Source of the DNA: VAZQ01 sp050179645
Lineage (GTDB): Bacteria > Pseudomonadota > Alphaproteobacteria > Rhizobiales > Xanthobacteraceae
DNA length: 64,000 bases
Reading direction: 5' to 3'
Assembly (NCBI GenBank): GCA_050179645.1
Contig: JBFXEX010000009.1
Span: 6,521 to 70,520 of the forward strand
Shown here: positions 26,489 through 36,512 of the stretch, one piece after another
Numbering within the stretch: the stretch's first letter is position 1
How the letters are laid out: every line of letters starts with the position of its first letter
Position numbers and translations under genes: made by a program
The notes under the pieces: generated by a model
Databases searched by the model: none
What the model was told of the DNA's origin: nothing
What the model saw: only the letters and a program-made list of their open reading frames with translations

Positions 26489-27976
26489 CTAATTGGCGCG
26501 CGGGAACGAGTAAGGACTCATCTCGTCGGCGGTGCGGCCATGCGGGTCCCAGTTCTGCCAGCCGGCCCAGACGCGCTCGCCGGCAGCTTGGGCTTGGGCC
26601 CGCAGTTCGGCAAAGTCGATGCCGGGGATGCGGCCCTTTTCCACCCTCACGACTCCATCAACGATCACGGTGTCAACGTCGTTGCCGATGCCGCAATCGA
26701 TCAGGCTCTTGATCGGATCGCGCACCGGCCCGAAGCGAAGGCTGTCGCCGCCGCTGAGGTCTATGATGACAATATCGGCCTTGGCGCCGGGAGCGAGCCG
26801 GCCAATATCGTCGCGCCCGACGGAGTGCGCCCCGCCGAGCGTTGCGGCCTCGAACACCTGCGCCGCGGTCGCGGCCGTGAGGTTGCGGCTCGCCACCTTG
26901 CCGAAATAAGAGGCATTACGCATCTGCAGAATCATGTCCCGCGGATAGGTGTCGGTGCCGAGCGCAATGTTGACGCCGGCCTTGCGGTAGGTTTCCCAAT
27001 TGTCGAGGAAGCGTCCCCGCCGCGCCACGTTGACCGGGCAATGCGAGATCGAGCAGCGATGCGATCCCATGATCTCCAGGTCGTTGGAGCCGGAATAGTT
27101 CATCAGAGGATTGTCGCAGGTGAAGTTCCCATGCCCGATGTTGAGCTTGTCCGACATCAGGCCGATATCGCGCAGCAGCTCCACTGACGTCCTTTGGTGT
27201 TCGCGGATGATGTCGAACACTTCGTGGATATTGTAGGCGGCATGGATCGCGACGGGGAGATCGCGCTCCTTCGCCGTATCGGCAGCCTTGCGCATCAGCG
27301 GAACCGTGCAGGTCTCGATCTCCCGCGGCACCAGGATGCCGCGGACCAGATCGCCATGCGCACCCTGGTATCGGTCGATGAACTCGAGCGCGAGATCGAA
27401 CTCCCGCTCGCCGCCGGCTTCGTCCATCACCCGGACGAGCTTGCCATCCTCGCCGCCGATCCACCGCCCGCTATCGAAGCCCGGCCCGAGATAGGCGCGA
27501 ATTCCGAGTTCGCCGACGACTTGAAGCAGCGCCTGCTGGACGCGCAGCTGACTGCCGAACTCGACGAATGTCGTAATGCCGTTGCGCAGCAGTTCGGCAA
27601 TGGTAAACTTGGCGTTGAGCAGCAGGTCGTCGACCACCGAGTTATCGTCGGGGCGGACGTAGCGCGGGTCGCCGCCGACACGGGTGCCCGCCCGCGCGAC
27701 GCTGATTTCCAGGAAGGGCTGGCCAAAATAGTCGCCGCGGCCGACGTCCGAGATCAGCCGGTGCGAGGCGCGGTGTCCGGAATGCACGTGCGTATCGATG
27801 AAGCCCGGCGCGACCAGCTTGTCGCTCGCATCGATCTCCTGATCGATATCACCGTCGAACCGCTCACCGACGAAGATGACGGTGTTGCCTTCGTAGACTA
27901 ATTCCGCATTTCGCCACAGCGTATGATGACCGTCGGCATGTCCCACCAGCCAGCCGGATTTGATGCGCGTGCGCAT
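26489..27976 (-). CDS. Amidohydrolase of the ATZ/TRZ (TrzN/SsnA-like) group
   Basis: The 495-residue product shows the mononuclear metal site of subtype III amidohydrolases: FIDTHVHSGHR supplies His-x-His, AIHAAYNIHE a third His, LNIGHGNFTCDN another His region, and LGTDTYPRD the metal Asp. Chlorohydrolases, guanine and cytosine deaminases and TrzN/AtzB/AtzC relatives share this pattern. The substrate cannot be assigned, although a heterocyclic amine would fit. The gene is separate from the cyanuric-acid region by 14 kb. Upstream (28087-28096) lies a perfect 10-base palindrome CGAACGTTCG. Confidence 0.85.
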   Translation of the reverse strand: MRTRIKSGWLVGHADGHHTLWRNAELVYEGNTVIFVGERFDGDIDQEIDASDKLVAPGFIDTHVHSGHRASHRLISDVGRGDYFGQPFLEISVARAGTRVGGDPRYVRPDDNSVVDDLLLNAKFTIAELLRNGITTFVEFGSQLRVQQALLQVVGELGIRAYLGPGFDSGRWIGGEDGKLVRVMDEAGGEREFDLALEFIDRYQGAHGDLVRGILVPREIETCTVPLMRKAADTAKERDLPVAIHAAYNIHEVFDIIREHQRTSVELLRDIGLMSDKLNIGHGNFTCDNPLMNYSGSNDLEIMGSHRCSISHCPVNVARRGRFLDNWETYRKAGVNIALGTDTYPRDMILQMRNASYFGKVASRNLTAATAAQVFEAATLGGAHSVGRDDIGRLAPGAKADIVIIDLSGGDSLRFGPVRDPIKSLIDCGIGNDVDTVIVDGVVRVEKGRIPGIDFAELRAQAQAAGERVWAGWQNWDPHGRTADEMSPYSFPRAN

Positions 27977-28086
27977 GAACGTCCCTCACCTGTTCAAAAC
28001 CGCCGGCAGCGTACTGGTGACGGTTTCGAAGGTGATTGGCAAGAGCGTGATGCAACGGTGCCCGGCCGTCGCGATCGGATATCGAA

Positions 28087-28096
28087 CGAACGTTCG
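28087..28096. promoter_or_regulatory. 10-base palindrome upstream of the amidohydrolase gene
   Basis: CGAACGTTCG is a perfect palindrome 111 bases before the start at 27976, within a short AT-richer patch. It could be an operator, but such sites arise by chance in GC-rich DNA, so this is weak. Confidence 0.25.
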
Positions 28097-28225
28097 ACAG
28101 TACATTGAGTATCGGCTTTAGCAGCTGCCGAAAATTTAGCCGGGTCGGTGTTTGCGCATTCAAGATCGATTCCGGATAGCCGCTGCGAGCTTCCGGAATA
28201 ACGCGGAGAGTTTTTCAACCGCCTG

Positions 28226-28810
28226 TCAGGTGTGGGCGGCGTCGCCGTTGGGTACGTGCGTACCGAGCCGGTCGACGAAGGCGATGCCGATCGCCGACAC
28301 GATGAATGTCAGGTGGATCAGCGTCTGCCACATGATGCCGGTCTCGGTGAACGTCGCCCGCTCCGTGCCAAGGTTGCCGGCCTCGATGAACGTGCGCAGC
28401 AGGTGGATCGACGAGATGCCGATGATCGCCATGGCGAGCTTGATCTTGAGCACGCTGGCGTTGACGTGGCTCAGCCATTCCGGTGAATCGGGATGGCCTT
28501 CGAGCTCGAGCCTCGAAACGAAGGTCTCGTAGCCGCCGACGATCACCATTACCAGCAGGTTGGAGATCATCACCACGTCGATCAAGCCGAGCACCACCAG
28601 CATGATCTGCTGCTCGGAGAACGAGGTCGCGTGCAGCACGAGGTGCCACAGCTCCTTCACGAACAGCACCACATAGACGCCCTGCGCCACGATCAGGCCG
28701 ATATAGAGCGGGAGTTGCAGCCAGCGCGAGCCGAAGATGAGGCTCGGCAGCGGCCGCAGCTTGCGGGCAACGACAGGCGGCGGGAGAGGCGTCTCTGGCG
28801 CCATGGACAT
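28226..28810 (-). CDS. UPF0114/YqhA family membrane protein
   Basis: The 194-residue product has about four hydrophobic segments and the family signature of the UPF0114 (TIGR00645) group: LPSLIFGSRWLQLPLYIGL, LVVLGLIDVVMISNLLVMVIVGGYETFVSRL and LKIKLAMAIIGISSIHLL. It is an inner-membrane protein; YqhA relatives are thought to be transporters, but no substrate is known. A GAGGG site precedes the ATG at 28810; an earlier in-frame ATG at 28819 overlaps that site and is less likely. It lies next to tam on the same strand, separated by 86 bases. Confidence 0.88.
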   Translation of the reverse strand: MSMAPETPLPPPVVARKLRPLPSLIFGSRWLQLPLYIGLIVAQGVYVVLFVKELWHLVLHATSFSEQQIMLVVLGLIDVVMISNLLVMVIVGGYETFVSRLELEGHPDSPEWLSHVNASVLKIKLAMAIIGISSIHLLRTFIEAGNLGTERATFTETGIMWQTLIHLTFIVSAIGIAFVDRLGTHVPNGDAAHT

Positions 28811-28895
28811 GCGGGTCATCCCTCGGAAACGATTTCCGCCATCCGGCGGCTTTCGCCGACGCTTATAGGCGATTCGTGATGGTCGAACGACGCAC

Positions 28896-29669
28896 TCACC
28901 GCACCGCCACAATGAACAGCCGCGGAAACTTCAGCAACACTTTGCCGTCGTAGCGCGCCGGATAGGCCTCGGCGATCTTCGCGCCGTAGGCGGCGAGATA
29001 AGCCGAGCGCATGGCAGGATCAAGTGCCGACGTGTACAACCTGAGCGACGAGCCCTTGAACCACTCGACGATGGCCTGCGGCCCCGGCATCACGTGGTTG
29101 TAATGGATGTGCCAGACATCGAGATGTCGGCACAGCGGCTTGAGCAGGTCGTAGTACTCGCCCGGGGTCGGCAGGTCGTCGCGCGCGGCGGCGTCAAGCG
29201 CCTGGTTGCCGGCCCATGGCCCGCTCGCCGCCACCTCGCGCATCAGCCTGAGCGCCGGTTCGTGGACGTTGTCCGGCATCTGCACCGCCAGCACGCCGCC
29301 CTCGGGCAGCGCGGAGAGGAGCCGCCGCAGCACCGCCGGGTGATCCGGCAGCCACTGGAACACAGCGTTGGCGAACAACAGGTCGGTCTCGCCGTCCGGG
29401 TTCCAGGTTGCGATGTCGGCCTCGACGAACCTGCACGCCGGCAGCCGCTCGCGCGCCTGGCGCAGCATGTCGGGCGAGGAATCGAGCCCGATCACCTCGG
29501 CGTCGGGAAACCGCTCGATCAGCAGTTCGGTCGAGTTGCCCGGCCCGCAGCCGAGATCGACCACGCGGCGCGGCCGCGCGAGCGGCACCTGCGCCAGCAG
29601 GTCGCGCGGCGGGCGTGTGCGCTCGTCCTCGAACTTCAGATATTGGCGGGCGGACCAGTCGTCGGACAT
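28896..29669 (-). CDS. tam: Trans-aconitate 2-methyltransferase Tam
   Basis: The 257-residue product is a SAM-dependent methyltransferase: VVDLGCGPGNST is motif I, VIGLDSSPDMLRQARERLP motif II, and LLFANAVFQWLPDH the Tam-specific motif. Tam methylates trans-aconitate, a by-product that inhibits the TCA cycle, to make it harmless. It starts with MSDDWSARQYLKFEDERTR, exactly the usual N-terminus. It lies 86 bases upstream of the YqhA-like gene on the same strand. The C-terminal GKVLLKFPRLFIVAVR tail is also typical. Cytoplasmic. Confidence 0.95.
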   Translation of the reverse strand: MSDDWSARQYLKFEDERTRPPRDLLAQVPLARPRRVVDLGCGPGNSTELLIERFPDAEVIGLDSSPDMLRQARERLPACRFVEADIATWNPDGETDLLFANAVFQWLPDHPAVLRRLLSALPEGGVLAVQMPDNVHEPALRLMREVAASGPWAGNQALDAAARDDLPTPGEYYDLLKPLCRHLDVWHIHYNHVMPGPQAIVEWFKGSSLRLYTSALDPAMRSAYLAAYGAKIAEAYPARYDGKVLLKFPRLFIVAVR

Positions 29670-29686
29670 GAGTGGAAACGATACCG

Positions 29687-31339
<1,653 letters not shown>

Positions 31340-31769
31340 AAGGCGCCCTGCCCTTCATGTGGTTGGGGCGGCAGCCAAGTCCACGCAGGCTGCGGAACCT
31401 CGATGCCGGCACCGGATGGGGGGAATTCGCGGCTCATGTAGCCACTGGCAGCTATAAGAGCAAGCAACGGCTGAGACACCCGCCCGGCGCAGTGACCGGT
31501 CGTCTGCCGGGCCACGCAAGCCGCGGGAAGGAGCCCGATACCGGAACACGGCCGGAGCGGTCCAAAGTGTGACCTTGCCACGCGAGCCATTAACCCTTGC
31601 CGCAGCAATTCTGCAACAGGGAGCGCAAAAGCCTCAAAACGGGGCCATTTCTTACCTCATTTTAACATAGTGTGCCGCAAAAAGGCTAGTCGCAACGGGG
31701 CGTTACGTGCGACAGCTAAGATGCTGGCGGGGAAGTTACCGGCATCTCATAGCTGACCGGAGGGGTGTT
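31340..31769. other. Gene-free stretch upstream of ettA
   Basis: No credible gene lies here. The left half is GC-rich with ATG-proximal ettA leader sequence, and the right part (31660-31720) is AT-richer, with a possible promoter region for the small gene at 31770. I see no strong repeat or palindrome. Confidence 0.5.
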
Positions 31770-32003
31770 ATGGGGACCAAAGGGGCCGTTCGGGGCAATT
31801 CAAGTCAGCGTCAGGCACACAGCTTGGCCAGCGACTTCCGTCATTTCGTCCGGGACTTTGCGAAGGCGGTGTTTGATCCGTACCGGCCTGAGCTGCACTA
31901 CATGCGCGGTCCGGGCCCGAAGTGGCACGCCAAGCATCGCCCGGCGGCGCCTTCCTACGATGCGGTCTCGGTCGCCGGCCTGGTACGGATCAAGGCGCGC
32001 TAA
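31770..32003 (+). CDS. Small hypothetical protein, 77 residues
   Basis: The gene starts with ATG after CCGGAGGGGTGTT, a plausible ribosome site. The product is basic and soluble: an N-terminal Ser/Gln/Arg-rich part, DFRHFVRDFAKAVFDPYRPE, then HYMRGPGPKWHAKHRPAAPSYDAVSVAGL. It contains no motif that I can name. Codon composition fits a real gene, but support is limited to length, start and spacing. The 292 bases after it hold only a small hairpin at 32138-32184. Confidence 0.45.
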   Translation: MGTKGAVRGNSSQRQAHSLASDFRHFVRDFAKAVFDPYRPELHYMRGPGPKWHAKHRPAAPSYDAVSVAGLVRIKAR

Positions 32004-32137
32004 TCTCCGTCATCGGCATTTCGATTTTCGGTCGCCACTGCCCGGCCGCGCTTTCAGTGACACCGATTTGATCGACCCAACATTGCGTGGGCTCTGACAC
32101 AGAGCCGGCCGCGAACACCCGCCTTTTTTGCGCCCGC

Positions 32138-32184
32138 TCTCTCCATTCCCCTCCCCTGCGTAGCGGTGGGGAGGGAGACGAGAG
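32138..32184. repeat. Palindrome with CCCTCCCC/GGGGAGGG arms
   Basis: CTCTCTCCATTCCCCTCCCC is mirrored by GGGGAGGGAGACGAGAG across a 10-base spacer; the pairing is imperfect. It lies about 110 bases before the dehydrogenase start. Confidence 0.5.
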
Positions 32185-32295
32185 AACGCCGTCAGTGCCA
32201 GGATGGCCGGCGTCGCGCCGCATGGGACGATGACTGTGCTATAGAACGTCCTCCCCTCCCGCCGTCTCTAGCCGGCCAACTCACGGACCCGCCCG

Positions 32296-33255
32296 ATGCC
32301 GACGCTGCGCTGCGCGATCCTCGACGACTATCAGAACGTCGCCCTGTCGATGGCCGACTGGTCGCCGGTGAAGGGCGATCTCGACATCAAGGTGTTCAAT
32401 GAGCACCTCGGCTCGGCCGACAACGTCGTCAAGGCGCTGGCGGGCTTCAACATCGTCTGCGCCATGCGCGAGCGCACGCCGTTCCCGCGCGGCGTGATCG
32501 AGAAGCTGCCCGACCTCAAGCTGCTCATTACCACGGGCGCGCGTAACGCTTCGATCGACGTCGCCGCTGCCAAGGAAAAAGGCGTCACGGTCTGCGGCAC
32601 CGGCTCGTTCGGCAGCCCGACCTCCGGCATCGCCATCGGGCTGATGCTCGAACTCACCCGCCGCATCGGCTACGAGAACGCCCGCATGCATGCCGGCGCA
32701 ACCTGGCAGACCACCATCGGCCTCGACCTCGAGGGGCTCACCCTCGGAACGCTCGGCCTCGGCAAGCTCGGCACCCGCACCGCGCAGATCGCCAGGGCGT
32801 TTGGCATGAAGACCATCGCCTGGAGCCAGAACCTGACGGCCGAAAAGGCTGCCGCCGCGGGCGTCGGCTACGTGTCGAAGGAGGACCTGTTCCGGCAGTC
32901 GGACTTCGTCACCATCAACGTCGTCCTGTCGCAGCGCTCGCGCGGCCTCGTCGGCGCCGCCGAATTCGCGCTGATGAAGCCCACCGCCTACCTGATCAAC
33001 ACCTCGCGCGGCCCGATCGTCGACGAGGCCGCCATGCTGGCAGCCTTGCGTGAGAAGAAGATCGCGGGCGCCGGCCTCGACGTGTTCGACATCGAGCCGC
33101 TGCCGAAGGACCATCCGCTGCGCAAGATGGACAATGTCGTACTGACACCGCATCTCGGCTATGTCGCGACCCAGAACTATCAGGCCTACTTTAAGGGCGT
33201 CGTGGAGGACATTCGGGCGTTCCTCGACGGTAAGCCGGTCCGGGTGATCGACTAG
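32296..33255 (+). CDS. D-2-hydroxyacid dehydrogenase family protein
   Basis: The 319-residue product has the NAD-binding GLGKLGTRTAQIARAFGM segment (about residues 152-170), the catalytic arginine and glutamate blocks (NTSRGPIVDEAAM and GAGLDVFDIEPLP) and a late PHLGYV histidine motif. The N-terminus (RCAILDDYQNVAL) is typical of a bacterial subgroup of this family, with substrates unknown. It should interconvert a 2-hydroxy acid and a 2-keto acid with NAD(P)H. No operon partner is evident. It begins with ATG at 32296. Confidence 0.92.
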   Translation: MPTLRCAILDDYQNVALSMADWSPVKGDLDIKVFNEHLGSADNVVKALAGFNIVCAMRERTPFPRGVIEKLPDLKLLITTGARNASIDVAAAKEKGVTVCGTGSFGSPTSGIAIGLMLELTRRIGYENARMHAGATWQTTIGLDLEGLTLGTLGLGKLGTRTAQIARAFGMKTIAWSQNLTAEKAAAAGVGYVSKEDLFRQSDFVTINVVLSQRSRGLVGAAEFALMKPTAYLINTSRGPIVDEAAMLAALREKKIAGAGLDVFDIEPLPKDHPLRKMDNVVLTPHLGYVATQNYQAYFKGVVEDIRAFLDGKPVRVID

Positions 33256-33395
33256 GGGCCGCCCGCCGGGACGTCCCGGCGACCCGAAAAATTTCGCAAA
33301 AAAATTTTCACGATCCTGTCGATCCCAGCGGCGTTCGTTCGTCGTGTGGACAGGGAGGCCGGGGTGGCCCCCCGTGGATCAAAGGAGACGAGACA

Positions 33396-33818
33396 ATGCG
33401 CGTCATGGTGATGGTGAAGGCGACCAAGGACTCGGAAGCGGGGTTGATGCCGTCGACCGAACTGCTCGAGGCGATGGGCAAATTCAACGAACAACTGGTC
33501 AACGCCGGGATCATGCTGGCGGGAGACGGTCTGAAGCCGTCATCGCAAGGCAAGCGCGTCGCCTTCGACGGGCCGAGCCGCACGGTCATCGACGGGCCGT
33601 TTGCCGAGACCCGCGAACTGGTGGCCGGATACTGGGTGTGGGAGGTCAAGGACATGGCCGAAGCGGTCGAGTGGGTGAAGCGCTGCCCCAATCCGATGCC
33701 CGGGCCGAGCGAGATCGAGATCCGTCCGTTCTACGAACTGGCCGACTTCTCCGAGGCGCTCACCCCCGAGGTCCTCGATCTGCACAACCGCACCCGCGAC
33801 AAGGCGGCGGGACGCTAG
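33396..33818 (+). CDS. YciI/DGPF-domain protein, ECF42-sigma partner
   Basis: The 140-residue product has the DGPF (YciI-like) pattern: RVMVMVKATKDSEAG at the start, FDGPSRTVIDGPFAETRELVAGYWVWEVKDMAEA with the DGPF-type motif (IDGPFAETRE), and a C-terminal PGPSEIEIRPFYELADF. DGPF proteins are characteristically encoded next to ECF42 RNA polymerase sigma factors. Here the sigma gene begins at 35244, but a Shedu-type nuclease gene lies between. AAAGGAGAC precedes the ATG. The gene is probably the true partner of that sigma factor. Confidence 0.9.
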   Translation: MRVMVMVKATKDSEAGLMPSTELLEAMGKFNEQLVNAGIMLAGDGLKPSSQGKRVAFDGPSRTVIDGPFAETRELVAGYWVWEVKDMAEAVEWVKRCPNPMPGPSEIEIRPFYELADFSEALTPEVLDLHNRTRDKAAGR

Positions 33819-33834
33819 GGCACTGTAGGGCCGG

Positions 33835-35207
33835 CCAGGGCGGACCTGCGTCACCTTGGCCGATCCACTTTTGGAGTGGACTCCCCCGCTGGCGAAGCAG
33901 ACGAGATATGGCACCCATGTTATTGGTCAGCCTCCGTCATCATTTCGGGGGCACTCGTGACCGGCGAATACGATGAGAGGAAATGGTTCTTCGATCGCAG
34001 GACCGACAAGACCATCATCAGCAAGAGAATGACAGACTCCCTGTCTGGCGAAAGTGTGCGCATCGCCTCGCACATTGTCGATGGTCAGCCAGGGCTAAAG
34101 TTCGCGACCATCAAAGATGAAATAGTGCTGCGGCAGACGCCCGCGGGGCGTTACGAGATTAAAGCGACGTTCCTTGAAGACGACCGCACAATCCGGACGC
34201 TTACTATCCAGCGGTACAGCAGCAAGAGTGGGCCGCTAGATAGGCAACACTTTTCGTTCGTTGGAGGTGAAATCGACACCCTCCTCAGCTTCGTAGCTGG
34301 AGTTAAGAGCGTACCCCTCGATGGGGCTGCCAAGGTCCATCTATCTGACGAAATGTTACGCGACATCGTTCTCGACCAAGGACAGGCTCGCCGAATCTTC
34401 GCAAAGAATGCGGAGCTGTTCCTGCGCTTGGCACAGCAAGAAGACATCACGCGCGATCTCATCGCGATCGGCTATCGACGGAATCAGCTTCAGAGATTCG
34501 AATCATTGCTCAATGATGCGGGATATTTCGCTGGCGAACAGGAACGGCTCCGATGCAGACCCGAGGACGTTTGGCAGGAGTTTTTCGAGGCCAACACGTG
34601 GATATTTGGTTATGGCCTTTCGTACCAATTCTTGTCCAAGCTCGACGAGGGAAAATTAGAGCAGATCGTGCGCGGTCGTGACCTAACGGCTGCAGGCAAG
34701 CGCTCCGACGCACTAATGAAGACGCGTGGCATAATCGGCTCGTTGTGCTTCGTGGAGATCAAGCGCCACGACACTCCGTTACTTGGATCGGCCCAGTATC
34801 GTCCGGACGTTTGGCCACCATCAGCAGAACTGACTGGCGGCGTATCTCAGGTGCAGACGACTGTACATGCCGCAATCGAAACGCTCGGTCATAAGCTGAT
34901 GCCTAGAGACGACATGGGGGACCCAACCGGCGAGGTCCTGTTCAACATCGAACCCCGCTCTTGTCTAGTCGTGGGTTCGCTCATGCAGTTCCAGACAGAT
35001 CGCGGAATCAACGTGCCTAAATTTCGCTCTTTCGAACTTTATCGGCGACACACCTGGCGCCCGGAAATTATCACTTTCGATGAACTCTTGCAGCGGGCTC
35101 GATTCATCGTCGAGCACGATTCGGATACGACCCCGCGGGAGCACCCAAGGGAGGATGAAATATCGTTCTAGTAGAGAATTCCTAATCTACTTTAGTTGGC
35201 CCAGGGC
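33835..35207. other. Inserted segment carrying a Shedu-type gene, with 7-base direct repeats
   Basis: CCAGGGC occurs at 33835-33841 and 35201-35207, on both sides of the Shedu gene and within the normal DGPF/sigma gene pair. The DNA inside is visibly lower in GC than the flanks. A direct repeat of this length can be chance; insertion between two genes that are normally adjacent is the stronger argument. Confidence 0.4.
33957..35171 (+). CDS. sduA: Shedu-type anti-phage nuclease SduA (DUF4263)
   Basis: The 404-residue product is a Shedu protein. The C-terminal DUF4263 domain holds the nuclease core: Phe-Glu-Ala-Asn-Thr-Trp-Ile-Phe-Gly, RSDALMKTRG with Asp251 and CFVEIKRHDT with Glu267 and Lys269, a PD-(D/E)xK-type centre, then a conserved Gln-rich helix GGVSQVQTTVHAAI. 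The N-terminal half is beta-rich and probably regulatory. Shedu is an anti-phage defence system consisting of this single protein. A GTG at 33957 after CGGGGG is preferred; a GTG at 33876 is also in frame. AT-rich codons differ from neighbours and suggest transfer. It sits between the DGPF gene and its sigma factor. Confidence 0.88.
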   Translation: MTGEYDERKWFFDRRTDKTIISKRMTDSLSGESVRIASHIVDGQPGLKFATIKDEIVLRQTPAGRYEIKATFLEDDRTIRTLTIQRYSSKSGPLDRQHFSFVGGEIDTLLSFVAGVKSVPLDGAAKVHLSDEMLRDIVLDQGQARRIFAKNAELFLRLAQQEDITRDLIAIGYRRNQLQRFESLLNDAGYFAGEQERLRCRPEDVWQEFFEANTWIFGYGLSYQFLSKLDEGKLEQIVRGRDLTAAGKRSDALMKTRGIIGSLCFVEIKRHDTPLLGSAQYRPDVWPPSAELTGGVSQVQTTVHAAIETLGHKLMPRDDMGDPTGEVLFNIEPRSCLVVGSLMQFQTDRGINVPKFRSFELYRRHTWRPEIITFDELLQRARFIVEHDSDTTPREHPREDEISF

Positions 35208-35243
35208 ATCGACCTCCCTGAGCACACGGACTATTCGGGAGCC

Positions 35244-36512
35244 ATGTCGGCTCCCGAATCACATAACGCAATCGATACGGTGTTCCGTATCGAGCAGGCG
35301 AGACTTATCGCCGGCCTCGCCCGCATGGTCCGCGACGTCGGATTCGCCGAAGAGCTGGCGCAGGACGCGCTGGTGATTGCGCTCGCCGAATGGCCCAAGA
35401 TCGGCATTCCGCAAAGTCCCGGCGCCTGGTTGATGGCCGCGGCCAAGCGCCGGGCGATCGACGAGTTCCGCCGCCGCAGGATGCAGGAGCGCAAGCACGC
35501 CGAGATCGGCCGCGACCTCGACGGCGAACGCGACACCAGCGTGGAGGACCTTGAAGCGGCGCTCGACGACGATGTCGGCGACGAGCTGTTGGGCCTGATC
35601 TTCACCGCCTGCCACCCGGTGCTGTCGCCCGAGGCGCGCGCGGCACTCACGTTGCGCCTCATCGGCGGTCTGACGACGGACGAGATTGCGCGCGCCTTCC
35701 TGTCGACCGAAACCACCATCGCGCAGCGCATCGTCCGCGCCAAGAACACGCTGCGCGACGCCGCCCTCGACTTCGAGGTGCCGCGCGGCAAGGAGCGGGA
35801 CGAGCGCCTCGCGTCGGTCCTGGCGGTGATCTACCTGATCTTCAACGAAGGCTACGCCGCCACCGCGGGCGAAGACCTGATCCGCCCTGCGCTGTGCGCC
35901 GAGGCGCAGCGGCTCGGCCGTATCCTCGCAGGCCTGATGCCGGACGAGCCGGAGGTGTTCGGCCTCCTGGCGCTGATGGAAATCCAGGCGTCCCGTCTCG
36001 GCGCACGCACGGCGGCGGACGGTTCGCTTGTCCCGCTGCCCGAGCAGAACCGCGCACGCTGGGACCGGCTCCTGATCCGCCGCGGCCTCGCGGCACTGGA
36101 GCGCGCCGAGGCGTTGGGCGGCGCCGGCGGTCCCTATGCGCTGCAGGCCGCCCTTGCCGCCTGCCATGCCAGGGCCCGCTCGGCCGAAGACACCGACTGG
36201 CACAGGATTGCGACGCTCTACGACACGCTACGTGCGGTGATGCCGTCGCCGGTGGTCGATCTCAATCGCGCCGTCGCTTACAGCATGGCGTTCGGTCCTG
36301 AGGCCGGCCTGACCATGCTCAACGAGATCGATCGCGCCGCGGCGCTGCGCAACTACGCGCCACTGCCGGCGGCGAAGGGCGACTTCCTGTTTCGCGCCGG
36401 CCGGCTCGCCGAAGCCAGCGTCGCTTTCGAAGCCGCCGCCGCGCTCAGCCGCAACGAACGCGAGAAGGCCTTCCTGCTGAAGCGTGCCGCAGCCTGCGCT
36501 AATTCGGTTTGA
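35244..36512 (+). CDS. ECF42-type RNA polymerase sigma factor with C-terminal helical domain
   Basis: The 422-residue product has sigma region 2 near the N-terminus (FRIEQARLIAGLARMVRDVGFAEELAQDALVIALAEWP, then W-L-M-A-A-A-K-R-R-A-I-D) and region 4 (LTLRLIGGLTTDEIARAFLSTETTIAQRIVRAK). A long C-terminal domain with TPR-like helices (for example YALQAALAACHARA and RNYAPLPAAKGDFLFRAGR) identifies ECF42/SigJ-like factors. Its usual partner is a DGPF protein, encoded upstream at 33396 but separated by the Shedu gene. It starts with ATG at 35244; a TTG at 35196 is an alternative. Its stop overlaps the stop of the convergent membrane gene by 14 bases. Confidence 0.93.
   Translation: MSAPESHNAIDTVFRIEQARLIAGLARMVRDVGFAEELAQDALVIALAEWPKIGIPQSPGAWLMAAAKRRAIDEFRRRRMQERKHAEIGRDLDGERDTSVEDLEAALDDDVGDELLGLIFTACHPVLSPEARAALTLRLIGGLTTDEIARAFLSTETTIAQRIVRAKNTLRDAALDFEVPRGKERDERLASVLAVIYLIFNEGYAATAGEDLIRPALCAEAQRLGRILAGLMPDEPEVFGLLALMEIQASRLGARTAADGSLVPLPEQNRARWDRLLIRRGLAALERAEALGGAGGPYALQAALAACHARARSAEDTDWHRIATLYDTLRAVMPSPVVDLNRAVAYSMAFGPEAGLTMLNEIDRAAALRNYAPLPAAKGDFLFRAGRLAEASVAFEAAAALSRNEREKAFLLKRAAACANSV

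Noticed and set aside
26489..27976. AtzB/AtzC or TrzN as part of the triazine pathway
   Set aside because: Motifs fit the wide ATZ/TRZ group but give no specific match, and the gene is 14 kb away from the cluster with its own regulation. Function left open.
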